Shown: positions 7,447-17,042 of the stretch, piece after piece
How the letters are laid out: each line of letters starts with the position of its first letter
Position numbering within the stretch: the stretch's first letter is position 1
Assembly: GCF_009695585.1 (NCBI RefSeq)
Contig: NZ_VUNR01000021.1
Coordinates: forward strand, 1-49,086
DNA length: 49,086 bases
Reading direction: 5' to 3'
From: Anaerovibrio slackiae
GTDB lineage: Bacteria; Bacillota; Negativicutes; Selenomonadales; Selenomonadaceae
The notes under the pieces: model-generated
Seen by the model: the letters and a program-made list of their open reading frames with translations, nothing else
What the model was told of the DNA's origin: nothing
The model's database searches: none
Made by a program: the position numbers and the translations under genes

Positions 7447-8625
7447 TCAATCCTCCAGATGGGCAGGACGGATCATAGTCCAGTAGCAAATCATCCCCAG
7501 CACAAAGCCGGTCAGCATAATCACCGCCATAGGTATCCCCGTATCAGTTCCGAAGAAGCCTGCTGCCGGCATCATGATTCCCCCCAGGAACATGGAGAAA
7601 AAGCCCAGCAGTGCCGATGCGCTGCCGGCGTTGCGCCCCTGGCCGTTCAGTGCCAAGGAAAAGCTCACCGCACCGATGATGGAAATCGGCATAAAGCAGC
7701 AGCACAGGAACAGGATTACCAGCCACAGGGAGCTGAAGCCTGCCACAAATGCCGCAAGGAGGCAGATGCTGCCCACCAGCTGCACGGTCATAGCCGCACA
7801 AAGCATGCTTGCCTCGGAGACCTTGCCTGCCAGCTTGGCAGGAATCGGCCCAAGAAGCAGCATGCCCACGCCGATGCCGCCAAAAATCAGGCTGTACTCC
7901 TGGGCAGAAACGCCATAAATCCCCTGGAAAATAAAGGACGAGCTGCCGATATAGCAGAAAAATGACATAAAGATGAAGCTCTGCACCAGGCAATGCCCCA
8001 TAAAATACTTATTCTTCATCAGATCTGGCAGCACCCTGATGGTAGCCCCCACGCTCTTGATGCGCTTATCCACAGGCAGGGTTTCCCGATAGACAAGCGT
8101 AGCCACAGCCATCACCATGCCAATACCGGCCAAAGTAGCAAAAATCCCGTGCCAGGTGCTCAAGAGCAGAATCTGTCCGCCGATAACCGGTGCCAAAATC
8201 GGCGCCAGTCCGTTGACCATCATCAGCACCGCATAGAAGGTAGTCAGCTCAGCCCCCTGGCACATATCCCTGGCAATAGCCCGGGCAATGACAATGCCGC
8301 AGGCTCCTGCCAACCCCTGAATCAGACGGGCTGCCAAAAAGATGTATATATTATTTATGAACACACACACCAGAGAGGAAGCCATAAAAATCAGCATGCC
8401 CAGCAAAAGCGGAATCTTCCGCCCTCTCAGGTCGCTGACCGGCCCCGCAAAAATCTGCCCCAAAGCCATGCCCATCATGGTCATGGTCAATGTCAGCTGA
8501 GTCATGGATGTTGTACTGCCAAACTCAGCCTGCAGCTCCGGTAATGCTGGTAAATACATATCCGTAGCCAAAGGCGCCATTGCCGCCAAAATCCCCAGAT
8601 AGACAATCATTATTTTCTTGTTCAT
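7447..8625 (-). CDS. Bcr/CflA-type multidrug efflux MFS transporter
   Basis: 392-residue proton-driven exporter with 12 predicted membrane segments. The start region ATDMYLPALPEL and the loop GPVSDLRGRKIPLLLG (MFS motif A) are typical of the Bcr/CflA drug-resistance family, as is RLIQGLAGACGIVIARAIARD (motif B/C). Substrates in the family include bicyclomycin, chloramphenicol and sulfonamides, and the actual one is unknown. GAAAGGTGAGG precedes the ATG. The DeoR regulator is divergently transcribed across a 327-bp gap and could control it, but no operator was identified. Confidence 0.88.
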   Translation of the reverse strand: MNKKIMIVYLGILAAMAPLATDMYLPALPELQAEFGSTTSMTQLTLTMTMMGMALGQIFAGPVSDLRGRKIPLLLGMLIFMASSLVCVFINNIYIFLAARLIQGLAGACGIVIARAIARDMCQGAELTTFYAVLMMVNGLAPILAPVIGGQILLLSTWHGIFATLAGIGMVMAVATLVYRETLPVDKRIKSVGATIRVLPDLMKNKYFMGHCLVQSFIFMSFFCYIGSSSFIFQGIYGVSAQEYSLIFGGIGVGMLLLGPIPAKLAGKVSEASMLCAAMTVQLVGSICLLAAFVAGFSSLWLVILFLCCCFMPISIIGAVSFSLALNGQGRNAGSASALLGFFSMFLGGIMMPAAGFFGTDTGIPMAVIMLTGFVLGMICYWTMIRPAHLED

Positions 8626-8844
8626 GTATCCTCACCTTTCCTCTAAAATGAACAACCTGGTGGCAAAATCCCTGCCACCATTGTTATCTTATCCATTTTA
8701 GCACAATATTTTTTTCCATGTAAGTAAATGTGAGTAAAAAACCGAAATAATTATCATTAAAATTAGATTAGAATTATTACTTAGACATAAGAATAAAGTA
8801 CATTTTTTGAATATTTGCATTTTATTTTTTCCCAATATATTCCC

Positions 8845-8873
8845 TTGTATTTTGTATATCCTTCAAGTATAAT
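8845..8873 (+). promoter_or_regulatory. Promoter of the DeoR-family gene
   Basis: TTGTAT (8845-8850), 17 bp, TATAAT (8868-8873). The -10 box is part of a direct repeat (ACAAGTATAATA twice within 8864-8886) that could be an autoregulatory site. Confidence 0.65.
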
Positions 8874-8952
8874 ACAAGTATAATATACATAATGTACCCA
8901 AAAAATTACCAACATATACAAAGTTTTTACTAAAAGAAGAACAGGTGATTAA

Positions 8953-9732
8953 ATGAAGGTTAACCGTATCCGCAAAATAGAGGAGCTTCTGCAGGATATG
9001 CACAGCTTATCCATAGACTATTTGTGCGAATATTTCAACGTGTCCAAAAATACCATACGCCGCGATATTGCCGAGATGGACAAGAGCGGCTATATCAAAA
9101 AGGTTTACGGAGGCATTGTCCTCAACGAGAATGAACCTGCCCAGCCGGAGGCTGAACCGGAGCACAACTGGGTGATGAACACCACCAATCTGGAGGAAAA
9201 GAAAAAGATTGCCCAGCTGGCTGCTGACCTGGTGGAGGATGAGGATGTTATCTACATTGATATCGGCACTACTACCGCCCTGCTTCTTCCTTACATCGAA
9301 AACAAGAAGAATGTCACCGTGGTAACTGCCAATATTCATGCTATTAATGCCGGGGTAGAAGGCGAGAAATTCAACATTATCGCCACCGGCGGTACCATTT
9401 ATCCGCCCAGCAAGGCTTTTGTAGGGCCAAGCGTTACCAGAAGCCTGAATATGTACAATATATCCAAGTTTTTCATGTCCACCATTGGGGTGTCCATTGA
9501 AAACGGGGCTACCAGTGCTTCACCTCTGGACTGCGAAATCCAGTACCTGATTGCAACCAAGCCTGGCAAGCATTATCTGATGATGGATGATTCCAAGCTG
9601 GATGCACCTTCCCTGGTTTCCTACAATGCACTGAAAAATTTTGATTCTGTGATTATGAATAAGAAGCCTGCTCAGAAATATATTGAGCATTTCAAAAATA
9701 ATAATGTAGAGCTTATCTACAGCAAATACTAA
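8953..9732 (+). CDS. DeoR/GlpR family transcriptional regulator
   Basis: 259-residue repressor-type protein. An N-terminal winged helix (residues about 5-55, LSIDYLCEYFNVSKNTIRRD) is followed by the DeoR sensor domain with the sugar-phosphate binding pattern YIDIGTTTALLLPYI and VVTANIHAINA. Family members sense phosphorylated sugars and repress catabolic operons. No sugar operon adjoins it here, so the target is unknown. Divergent from the MFS transporter. A consensus-like promoter lies about 80 nt upstream. Confidence 0.9.
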   Translation: MKVNRIRKIEELLQDMHSLSIDYLCEYFNVSKNTIRRDIAEMDKSGYIKKVYGGIVLNENEPAQPEAEPEHNWVMNTTNLEEKKKIAQLAADLVEDEDVIYIDIGTTTALLLPYIENKKNVTVVTANIHAINAGVEGEKFNIIATGGTIYPPSKAFVGPSVTRSLNMYNISKFFMSTIGVSIENGATSASPLDCEIQYLIATKPGKHYLMMDDSKLDAPSLVSYNALKNFDSVIMNKKPAQKYIEHFKNNNVELIYSKY

Positions 9733-9875
9733 AATATGGAAATTTCAGTTTATACAGCGGTCGGCAGTAGCAAGTTTCGTCAGCCTCCCGACTCCCCCTT
9801 TTCAGCTTTTTCGTAAAGTCAGATTGATTACCTTGGTAGCGTACAGCAGAGTATAGTTGATAACTATGTGCATAT

Positions 9876-10059
9876 CTGTTCAGACACAAAGAGGGACAGG
9901 TGCGGCATGTACCCAAAGAAAACCTTGAGTGCAGCCTCGCTTCTTAGCGAGTGCGAGCGTAAGCGACGCAGGAGCTTAGAAGCGCGAGGCTGTGCTAAGA
10001 GCGAGAGCGAGTTTTCTATGGGTACTGCCGCTACCTGTCCCTTTATAATGTCTGAACAG
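9876..10059. repeat. 184-bp foldback repeat, copy 1 (MITE-like)
   Basis: The element begins CTGTTCAGAC and ends GTCTGAACAG, a perfect 10-bp terminal inverted repeat. Imperfect pairing continues inwards for more than 40 bp per arm (GGGACAGGT, GCGGCA, GTACCC, GAAAAC) and includes an inner hairpin (CAGCCTCGCTTCT with AGAAGCGCGAGGCTG). No reading frame. A structural relative is at 44036-44217. From 9733 to 9875 I see nothing further. Confidence 0.8.
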
Positions 10060-10132
10060 AATCCACGAAATATCAAACTACATCATTAGTATATGCACTA
10101 AGTAACGATCAAGCACTACGACAAACTGAAAT

Positions 10133-10287
10133 TTATCCACATTTATTCACAGGCAAAAATACCATCTCTGTTTTATAACATCTATATCTAGTGTTTTTTG
10201 CATACTTTATCCCCAATATATTGAGTTGTCCACATGATTATCCACACCTGTTGATAACTTTATTCCTTCCTGTCCACTTTATCCACA
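10133..10287. promoter_or_regulatory. Second DnaA-box cluster outside oriC
   Basis: Perfect TTATCCACA at 10133-10141, 10238-10246 and 10279-10287. TTATTCACA is at 10143-10151, with near matches at 10208-10216 (TTATCCCCA), 10226-10234 (TTGTCCACA) and 10250-10258 (TTATCAACA on the other strand). It lies 75 bp upstream of the LCP gene promoter, so it could regulate that gene or bind DnaA for replication control. Confidence 0.75.
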
Positions 10288-10362
10288 TTTTTCTTAGGAT
10301 AATTCACGCTTTTTCCAGCGTATATGTGTATAATTTCCCAAGCATATTTTGCCAAAAAGATG

Positions 10363-10368
10363 TATAAT
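10363..10368 (+). promoter_or_regulatory. -10 box of the LCP gene
   Basis: TATAAT preceded directly by TG, with no good -35 box at the usual distance. Transcription would start near 10375. Confidence 0.45.
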
Positions 10369-10414
10369 ATAATTGTGGTGTATGCTTGCAATTATTTCAT
10401 TTTTTGCTACAATA

Positions 10415-11779
10415 ATGCCTGCACCCAATACAAAAAAGAGAGATGAGAACAGATTGCCAAAAAGAGAATACAATAAACCGCAGCCTATTTATCGCTCACG
10501 CCGTGAACGGCAGAGGAAGAAAAAGACAAATTGGCTGCCCATTGTCCTGCTGGTACTTGCCTTCATCGTAGCGGCAGTAGCAGGAGCGCTTTTTGCCTCC
10601 TCCAGCCTTTTTGATGAAAAGCCTGTGGCCAAAAAAACTGAAATGATGGCCTCCGGGGACAAGACCGTTGTCATGCTGATGGGGGTGGATGAACGGGAGG
10701 GAGACGTAGGACGCTCCGATACGCTGATGATTGCCACCCTTGACCCCAAGAAGAAAAAGGCAGCCATCCTGTCCATTCCGAGAGATACCAGGGTAAAAAT
10801 CCAGGGGCATGGCTTCGACAAAATCAATGCCGCCTATGCCTACGGCGGCCACAAGCTGACACAGAACACGGTGGAGAACCTTCTGGGCGTGGAAATGGAG
10901 CATTATGTGCTCATCAACGTCAACGCCTTCACCAAGATTATTGATGCCATCGGCGGCGTGGACATCAACGTAGAAAAGAGGATGTACTACGAGGACCCAT
11001 GGGATGATAACGGCGGACTGGTAATAAACCTCTATCCGGGACAGCAGCACATGGACGGCAAGACAGCCATCACCTATGTACGCTACCGAGATGAGGAAGG
11101 TGACATAGGGCGCATAGCAAGGCAGCAGAAGTTCATGCAGGCTGTCATGGACAAGCTGACCTCCCCTGCCATCATTCCGAGAATACCTGCCATTATCGGC
11201 GAGGTAGTGGACTGCATTGATACCGACCTGTCCGTAAAGCAGATGATTGAGTTCATGTCTGCCCTGAAGGATGCCCAGGCAAGGGGACTGCAGACGGAAA
11301 TGCTGCCGGGCAAGCCGATGTACATCGGCGGCATCAGCTACTGGCTGCCTGACCTGTCCAAGCTGCGCACCACCATTGCCAACACGCTGGATGTGGAGAT
11401 TTCCTCCAGCCTGCGCAGTGCTACCGAAAGGGAAATGCTGGAATACGAAAGCTCCATCCCTGATGATGCCCAGGAAATCCCCCTGAACGAGGCCACACGC
11501 CGCCAGCTGGGGCTGGATAATGACAAGGCGGAGGATGGCAGCAAGGATAAGGACAACCGGAAGGCAGGCCAATCGGAAGATATGGACGATGAAACAGAAT
11601 CTGGCTCCTACCTGTCCGATCCTTATGCGGAGGACGGTGATCCACGCCATGGCAGGGCAGCCCATCCTGCTTCTGACAGCACTGACAGTTCAGCGCATCA
11701 TACTCCTGCCAGCCTGCCGGAGCCATCTGCGCCTGCACCATCACCTACTGTTCCATCAGCAGGCAAAACTGCCAACTAA
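10415..11779 (+). CDS. LytR-CpsA-Psr (LCP) family cell wall assembly protein
   Basis: Membrane-anchored phosphotransferase-type enzyme that attaches polymers to peptidoglycan. A basic cytoplasmic head (about 40 residues, RRERQRKKK) is followed by one transmembrane helix (WLPIVLLVLAFIVAAVAGAL) and the LCP domain with LMGVDEREGDVGRSDTLM, SIPRDTRV, DKINAAYAYGG and RYRDEEGDIGR, which carry the conserved Arg/Asp residues. The last about 90 residues are low-complexity, acidic then Ser/Pro/His-rich. I place the start at the ATG at 10415 (MPAPNTKKR), since ATG 10382 would lie almost at the transcription start. Neither has a good ribosome binding site. Confidence 0.88.
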   Translation: MPAPNTKKRDENRLPKREYNKPQPIYRSRRERQRKKKTNWLPIVLLVLAFIVAAVAGALFASSSLFDEKPVAKKTEMMASGDKTVVMLMGVDEREGDVGRSDTLMIATLDPKKKKAAILSIPRDTRVKIQGHGFDKINAAYAYGGHKLTQNTVENLLGVEMEHYVLINVNAFTKIIDAIGGVDINVEKRMYYEDPWDDNGGLVINLYPGQQHMDGKTAITYVRYRDEEGDIGRIARQQKFMQAVMDKLTSPAIIPRIPAIIGEVVDCIDTDLSVKQMIEFMSALKDAQARGLQTEMLPGKPMYIGGISYWLPDLSKLRTTIANTLDVEISSSLRSATEREMLEYESSIPDDAQEIPLNEATRRQLGLDNDKAEDGSKDKDNRKAGQSEDMDDETESGSYLSDPYAEDGDPRHGRAAHPASDSTDSSAHHTPASLPEPSAPAPSPTVPSAGKTAN

Positions 11780-11822
11780 CCCATACAAGATATGCCAGGC
11801 CGGTACGGCTTGATTGCAAACA

Positions 11823-11868
11823 AAAAAATGATATGCACCTCTCAAATCAGGAGGGCATATCATTTTTT
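11823..11868. terminator. Bidirectional terminator between LCP gene and gyrA
   Basis: AAAAAATGATATGC (11823-11836) pairs with GCATATCATTTTTT (11855-11868), with an inner CCTC/GAGG stem. It serves both convergent genes. Confidence 0.88.
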
Positions 11869-11908
11869 GTTGCATTAATTTATTAACTTCCCATTACGGC
11901 AATAATAA

Positions 11909-14338
11909 TTATTCAGCCTTCTGAGTAAGAATCGCCATGGAGGCCACCTTGTCATCCTCGGCAGTCTTCATGATGATTACCCCCTGGGCATCACGGCCAA
12001 TAACGGAAATCTTGTCAATGCCCGTGCGGATGATGATGCCATTGGTGCTGATCAGCATCAGCTCCTGGCCTTCCCGGACAACCTTCAGGCCTACCACCTC
12101 TCCGGTCTTTTCCGTTACCCGGAGGTTGATGATGCCCATAGCACCCCGATGGTGGCTGCTGTACTCATCAACCCTGGTGCGCTTGCCGTAGCCTCCTGCC
12201 GTTACCGTCAGGATTTCCGAGTCACGCTTAATGGTATCCATGCCTACCACCTCGTCACCTGCCCGGAGCTTGATGCCCTTTACGCCACGGGCAATGCGTC
12301 CCATCGGGCGCACTTCCTCCTCATCAAAGATGATGGCGTAGCCGTTCCTGGTTCCCAGGACAATCTTCTTCTGGCCGTCAGTCTGCTTCACGCCGATGAG
12401 CTCATCGTCATCATCCAGCTTCAGGGCAATCACGCCCAGCTTGCGGTTGGTGTTAAACTCGGAAAGCTGTACCTTCTTGACGATACCCTTCTTGGTTGCC
12501 ATAAACAGGAACTTCTCCGGGTTATACTCACGCACCTGCAACACGGCAGTAATCTTCTCGCCCTTCTCCAGCTTAAGCAGGTTGATGAGGGCGGTACCCC
12601 GTGCCTGGCGGCTTGCCTCGGCAATCTGGTATGCCTTCAGATAGTACACCCTGCCCCGGCTGGTATAGAACAAAATCGTATGGTGGGTTGTCGTAATGAG
12701 AATATTCTCTACGAAGTCACCTTCCTTGGTGGCCATGCCCAGAATCCCCTGTCCGCCTCGATTCTGCTTGTTATAGGTGTCCAGCTTCATGCGCTTGATG
12801 TAGTTATTGTGGCTGATAGTCACCACCACATCCTCATCGGCAATCAGGTCTTCCTCATTCATCTCGGACATATCGTAGGTAATGGTAGTGCGGCGTTCAT
12901 CACCGAACTTTGCCTTTACCTGGGTAAGCTCCTCCTTGATGATAGCCATAATCTTGCTTTCATCAGCCAGCACGGATTTCAGCCATTCAATCTTTTTCAA
13001 AACTTCCTGATATTCTTCCTCAATCTTCTCACGCTCCAGACCGGTCAGCCGCTGCAAACGCAAATCAAGAATTGCCTGAGCCTGCTTCTCAGACAGCTTG
13101 AAGCCATCCATCAGGGCAGTACGGGCAATATCCGCAGTCTGTGACTCGCGGATAGTCGTAATAACCGCATCCAGATGGTCCAGGGCAATAGTCAGTCCTT
13201 CCAGAATATGAGCACGCGCCTCTGCCTTTGCCAGCTCGTACTTTGTCCTGCGGGTAATTACATCCTCCTGATGCAGGATATAGTAATGAAGCACCTCTTT
13301 TAAGGTCAGCACCCGAGGCTGGTTGTCAACCAATGCCAGCATGATAACGCCGAAGGTTTCCTGCAGCTGGGTATGCTTGTACAGCTGATTGAGCATAATG
13401 TCAGGATTTACATCCTTTCTCAGCTCAATCACGATGCTCATGCCGTTACGGTCAGACTCATCCCTCAGGTCGGTAATTCCCTCAATCTGCTTTTCCCGTG
13501 CCAGGTCAGCTATCTTCTCGATCAGGCGCGCCTTGTTTACCTGATACGGCAGCTCCGTTACCACAATGCGCGGCTTGCCGTTGGACATAGTTTCCACATG
13601 AGCCTTGGCACGCATCTTCACAGAACCTCGTCCCGTAGTATAGGCATCCTTTATGCCAGCAGTTCCCATAATCAGGCCGCCGGTCGGGAAGTCCGGACCC
13701 TTGATGACAGCCATCAGCTCCTCCACGGAAGCATCAGGATTGTCAATCAGCATCAGCACACCATCAATAACCTCGTTCATGTTGTGCGGCGGTATGTTGG
13801 TTGCCATGCCGACAGCGATGCCGGAAGTACCGTTAACCAGCAGCTCAGGGTACTTGGACGGCAGCACGGAAGGCTCCTTCAGGGACTCATCGTAGTTCGG
13901 CACGAAGTCCACCGTGTCCTTGTCAATATCCTGCAGCATAAGCTCGGAAATCTTGGACATGCGCACCTCGGTATAACGCATTGCCGCTGCCGGGTCTCCA
14001 TCCACAGAACCGAAGTTGCCGTGGCCGTCTGCCAGCATGTAGCGCATGGAAAAATCCTGTGCCATGCGGACAATCGCATCATATACGGAGCTATCACCGT
14101 GAGGGTGATATTTACCAAGAACCTCGCCCACAATACGGGCAGACTTCTTGTATGGCTTGCCGGAGGTCATGCCTGCCTCCTGCATAGCATACAGTATTCT
14201 TCTATGAACCGGCTTCAATCCATCACGGACATCTGGCAAAGCTCTGGACACGATTACGCTCATAGCATAATCAATATAGGAATTACGCATTTCCTGCTCC
14301 AGATTTACCGGTAAAATCTTACCATTACCAAAATCCAC
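11909..14338 (-). CDS. gyrA: DNA gyrase subunit A
   Basis: 809-residue subunit that cuts and rejoins DNA in the A2B2 gyrase. The N-terminal domain holds the active-site Tyr122 (MRYTEVRM). The quinolone region [18 protein letters not shown] keeps Ser83 and Asp87 in the same numbering as E. coli, so no classic fluoroquinolone-resistance change is seen. The C-terminal pinwheel has the GyrA-box region QNRGGQG. Length is normal. It is separated from gyrB (28871-30925) by about 14.5 kb, whereas in many Firmicutes the two are adjacent. It lies on the leading strand relative to oriC. Confidence 0.97.
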   Translation of the reverse strand: MDFGNGKILPVNLEQEMRNSYIDYAMSVIVSRALPDVRDGLKPVHRRILYAMQEAGMTSGKPYKKSARIVGEVLGKYHPHGDSSVYDAIVRMAQDFSMRYMLADGHGNFGSVDGDPAAAMRYTEVRMSKISELMLQDIDKDTVDFVPNYDESLKEPSVLPSKYPELLVNGTSGIAVGMATNIPPHNMNEVIDGVLMLIDNPDASVEELMAVIKGPDFPTGGLIMGTAGIKDAYTTGRGSVKMRAKAHVETMSNGKPRIVVTELPYQVNKARLIEKIADLAREKQIEGITDLRDESDRNGMSIVIELRKDVNPDIMLNQLYKHTQLQETFGVIMLALVDNQPRVLTLKEVLHYYILHQEDVITRRTKYELAKAEARAHILEGLTIALDHLDAVITTIRESQTADIARTALMDGFKLSEKQAQAILDLRLQRLTGLEREKIEEEYQEVLKKIEWLKSVLADESKIMAIIKEELTQVKAKFGDERRTTITYDMSEMNEEDLIADEDVVVTISHNNYIKRMKLDTYNKQNRGGQGILGMATKEGDFVENILITTTHHTILFYTSRGRVYYLKAYQIAEASRQARGTALINLLKLEKGEKITAVLQVREYNPEKFLFMATKKGIVKKVQLSEFNTNRKLGVIALKLDDDDELIGVKQTDGQKKIVLGTRNGYAIIFDEEEVRPMGRIARGVKGIKLRAGDEVVGMDTIKRDSEILTVTAGGYGKRTRVDEYSSHHRGAMGIINLRVTEKTGEVVGLKVVREGQELMLISTNGIIIRTGIDKISVIGRDAQGVIIMKTAEDDKVASMAILTQKAE

Positions 14339-14415
14339 AATCTCACCTCTAATAAGTCATCGGCTGGTTGCCAGCCGTTATTTCCAATGCCATTTTTTAC
14401 AAACATTAGCTATTA

Positions 14416-14445
14416 ATTATACCATAAAACACGGTTAAATAGCAA
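14416..14445 (-). promoter_or_regulatory. gyrA promoter
   Basis: On the minus strand TTGCTA (14440-14445), an 18-bp spacer and an extended -10 TGGTATAAT (TATAAT at 14416-14421), about 80 nt before the gyrA start. Confidence 0.6.
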
Positions 14446-14588
14446 ATTTACGGCAGAGGGAAAATACCTTAAATTGCTGGCAATCATTATGCCAATTAGC
14501 TTTAAAAGCCATTTTTGTTCAGATATATTCCCCACACAATCAGAACTAACTAGAAATGTATTTATGAAAATTCCATCTAATCATGTTA

Positions 14589-14628
14589 CTTATAATCCGT
14601 TGTACTATAAGCAACATATACATAAAAT
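14589..14628 (+). promoter_or_regulatory. Promoter and candidate C-box of the restriction-modification controller
   Basis: TTGTAC (14600-14605), 17 bp, TAAAAT (14623-14628). Overlapping the -35 is an inverted repeat CTTATA (14590-14595)/TATAAG (14606-14611) and a nested GTTG...CAAC. This is where controller proteins of type II systems bind to time expression of the nuclease. Confidence 0.55.
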
Positions 14629-14650
14629 ATAATTTATGGAGGTATATATC

Positions 14651-14884
14651 ATGATTACCGCTGCTTTTGGAAAAAGGATACGAGAACTACGGGAAACTCT
14701 GGGGATAAGCCAAGAAAAATTTGCATTAAAAATCGGTATGGACAGGACATATTATTCTTCTGTAGAAGCAGGAAAGCGAAACATTTCAATTATAAACATT
14801 TGTAAAATAGCCAAAGGATTTAATATAACATTAAGTGATTTGTTTGATAAAATAGATTATAACGAGGTTGACATATATGACTGA
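14651..14884 (+). CDS. Controller (C) protein of the EcoRV-like restriction-modification system, XRE family
   Basis: 77-residue helix-turn-helix protein with the pattern FGKRIRELRETLGISQEKFAL, then MDRTYYSSVEAGKRNIS, filling residues about 6-65 and typical of C proteins such as C.AhdI or C.PvuII. It should bind the inverted repeat upstream, activate its own and the nuclease gene, and delay the nuclease until DNA is methylated. The start at 14651 has GGAGG 8 nt upstream. The ATG at 14636 contains the ribosome binding site and is rejected. Its stop overlaps the start of the nuclease gene by 8 bp. Confidence 0.85.
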   Translation: MITAAFGKRIRELRETLGISQEKFALKIGMDRTYYSSVEAGKRNISIINICKIAKGFNITLSDLFDKIDYNEVDIYD

Positions 14885-15743
14885 TTTTATTATTAAAGAA
14901 TTTTATAAAAGAATGACAAATGTGAATTTAAATGTATATGGAATTTTATCTGCCGATATGAATATACATTCTTTAGGGACTGATTCAAAAATTATAGGAC
15001 GCATTTTTGAAATGCTTACTCAACCTGTCTTAGAAAGTATTGCAAAAGATTATGGATTTATTTTAAAAACACCAGAAAAACAAACTGTATATCCAGATTT
15101 TATTATGATGAAGTCTAGTAATTCACACGAAAAAATAGCTATAGATGTAAAATCTACATACATTACCGATAACAATTCTTCAATCAAATTTACCCTAGGT
15201 TCTTTTGCATCATATATGAGAAATAACACTAAAAATATTGAATATAAGTATACAGATTATACAAAGCATTACGTAATAGGATTTGTATATAAGAGAAATG
15301 GAGCTGCACAGGAAAGTAAAGTGTACCAGCTTGCCAAAAAAGACGATATAGCCTTTCCATACAGTGATGTAAGATTTTTTATACAAGAAAAGTATAAAAT
15401 TGCTGGCGATAAACCTGGATCAGGCAACACAGAAAATATAGGTTCATTTAGAACTAACTCTTTTGATGAATTGAAAAATGGAAACGGTCCATTTTCTGAA
15501 CTGGGGCAGGATATTTTTGATTTATATTGGAAGTATTATCCTAATTATCGTTCTTCCTCACGTAAATATACTTCACTTGACGAATTTTTAAAATGGTATC
15601 CCGATAATAAAGATAACTTGGAATTATTACACCCATATAACAAAACGAAAATTCTTGATAAGATAAGTAAATATAATACCGAAAAACTAGATGAAGAAAT
15701 ATTGAATGTTGCAGAAGAATTTTCAATATACAAAACGAAATAA
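14877..15743 (+). CDS. Type II restriction endonuclease, EcoRV homologue
   Basis: 288-residue nuclease related along nearly the whole length of R.EcoRV, which cuts GATATC to blunt ends. With the ATG at 14877 the catalytic residues fall on EcoRV numbering: Glu45 (IFEML), Asp74 (VYPDF), Asp90 and Lys92 (AIDVKST). The recognition loop GSGNTEN occupies residues 182-188 as in EcoRV. The one visible change there is Glu for Thr at 187. Specificity for GATATC is therefore likely but inferred. The protein has about 43 extra C-terminal residues. The gene is AT-rich compared with flanking housekeeping genes, which suggests transfer. GAGGT lies 8 nt before the ATG. Confidence 0.93.
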   Translation: MTDFIIKEFYKRMTNVNLNVYGILSADMNIHSLGTDSKIIGRIFEMLTQPVLESIAKDYGFILKTPEKQTVYPDFIMMKSSNSHEKIAIDVKSTYITDNNSSIKFTLGSFASYMRNNTKNIEYKYTDYTKHYVIGFVYKRNGAAQESKVYQLAKKDDIAFPYSDVRFFIQEKYKIAGDKPGSGNTENIGSFRTNSFDELKNGNGPFSELGQDIFDLYWKYYPNYRSSSRKYTSLDEFLKWYPDNKDNLELLHPYNKTKILDKISKYNTEKLDEEILNVAEEFSIYKTK

Positions 15744-15786
15744 ATTAAAAGGAGCTGCTATAACGTAATAACAGCTCCTTTTAATT
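15743..15786. terminator. Shared terminator between nuclease and methylase genes
   Basis: A perfect 15-bp stem AATTAAAAGGAGCTG (15743-15757)/CAGCTCCTTTTAATT (15772-15786). The two arms begin inside the stop codons of the convergent genes. Confidence 0.88.
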
Positions 15787-16625
15787 TATTGTTTTATAGC
15801 AAGAACCTCAATCATTGGATGGCGATTACTTTCTTTTGCACCTATATGATAAAAATGCTCTAATTCATGCCAATAAAAATCAGACCAATAATCATATAAA
15901 TGAGTATTTTTCCTAAATTGATTTTCTTTCCACATGGATAAGCATACTTTAGCAGATGTAGCATGAGAATATTTTGATAAGGCAATAGCTTCTTCTTCTG
16001 GCCATTCTCCTACATAGGAAGTGTCTCTGCCTATATATGGAGGATCCAAGTAAATATAATCATCCTTTGTCGCAATATTAAAGATTTCCTGCCATGGACG
16101 GCAGGTGAATTTCCAATCCTTGCCCGATATAATTTGTGAAATATTTTCTACTTGATTGCATATTTTGGTGATATAAGCTTTAGAAAATCTATTTGGCTTT
16201 TTACAGAATGGAACATTAAATAATCCTTTCCTGTTAAATCGTATCATACCATTGAAATCCGCTCTATTTAAAAACAAAAAATATAATGGATCCCCATTAG
16301 AATTAAAATCATTCCTCATTTTTATATAATATTCATTACCTTTTTCAGATAAAATAGAACCATGATATTCTAAAAAATCACGAACAATAGAACTATTTAT
16401 TTCCCCATTTTGTATTTTTTGATAAAAAGATATGATGTATTGATTTTTGTCATTTAAAATAGCTCTTTCAGGCTGAATATTAAATGCTACCACTCCAGTA
16501 CCAACAAATGGCTCAATCCATAAACCTGATTTTTTTCTTTTTACATGCTCCTTAATAAAGGGAATAATTTTTGTTTTTATTCCCTGACATTTTATTGGCG
16601 GAACAATAACTTTGCTTTTTTTCAT
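15786..16625 (-). CDS. Adenine-N6 DNA methyltransferase, M.EcoRV homologue
   Basis: 279-residue D12-class methylase that protects host sites, probably GATATC. The S-adenosylmethionine motif is WIEPFVGTGVVAFN near residues 35-48, and the catalytic motif DPPYIG is in the second half. FLFLNRADFNGMIRFN and NVPFCKKPNRF closely follow M.EcoRV. The start at 16625 has AAGGAG 7 nt upstream, and the 18 upstream in-frame codons are ignored. It is convergent with the nuclease, so transcription of the methylase can be independent of the C protein. GATATC sites are present in the window (for example 27655-27660 and 27662-27667), so the host needs this protection. Confidence 0.93.
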   Translation of the reverse strand: MKKSKVIVPPIKCQGIKTKIIPFIKEHVKRKKSGLWIEPFVGTGVVAFNIQPERAILNDKNQYIISFYQKIQNGEINSSIVRDFLEYHGSILSEKGNEYYIKMRNDFNSNGDPLYFLFLNRADFNGMIRFNRKGLFNVPFCKKPNRFSKAYITKICNQVENISQIISGKDWKFTCRPWQEIFNIATKDDYIYLDPPYIGRDTSYVGEWPEEEAIALSKYSHATSAKVCLSMWKENQFRKNTHLYDYWSDFYWHELEHFYHIGAKESNRHPMIEVLAIKQ

Positions 16626-16970
16626 AAAATACTCCTTAAAATACGATATAAATGTTTTAATTATACCATATTTTATCATTTTTTATAATACACAAAAGGC
16701 AGTGCCCAGAAAGACACTGCCATTTTGTAATGCGCTTTTCATAAAAAATAAAAAGACGCCTTATCCATTACCTTGCTTAACGCTAAATTTGCCTTCATCA
16801 ATGGCAATAAACATTTAGGGCAAACCGTTATAAAAGGATTGACTACCGCCACTCCATGCAAAGATTCTATTATAAAAGCGCAATAAAATCAAGCACATTT
16901 TCCCTTATGCATAGAAATAATATTCATTACAGTAAATTACCATCTATGTTTTTATTTTTAACAATACAAC
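16626..16970. other. AT-rich gap with an isolated hairpin
   Basis: It holds a terminator-like hairpin (GGCAGTG 16698-16704, CACTGCC 16715-16721, A/T flanks) and a weak stem at 16779-16818. No gene with a ribosome binding site was found. The methylase promoter should lie at its left edge. Confidence 0.55.
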
Positions 16971-17009
16971 TTGACAAAATGGCAACTATAAAATATAATG
17001 ACATTGTCA
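16971..17009 (+). promoter_or_regulatory. Perfect-consensus promoter with overlapping operator for the XRE cassette
   Basis: TTGACA (16971-16976), 17 bp, TATAAT (16994-16999), identical to the sigma-70/A consensus. The palindrome TGACATTGTCA (16999-17009) lies on the predicted start point, and the -35 contains a related half-site TTGACA. A promoter this strong next to a repressor gene is normally kept off, so the palindrome is the likely site of the XRE protein. Confidence 0.75.
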
Positions 17010-17042
17010 ATTAAAATCAATAGAACAGAAAGGAATGCTTCT

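Noticed and set aside
16754-16815. Short minus-strand peptide starting MFIAIDEGKF
   Set aside because: 17 codons, no ribosome binding site, lies in a weak stem. Probably chance.
16998-17042. 15 extra N-terminal residues of the XRE repressor
   Set aside because: The ATG lies within the -10 box and upstream of the predicted transcript start.
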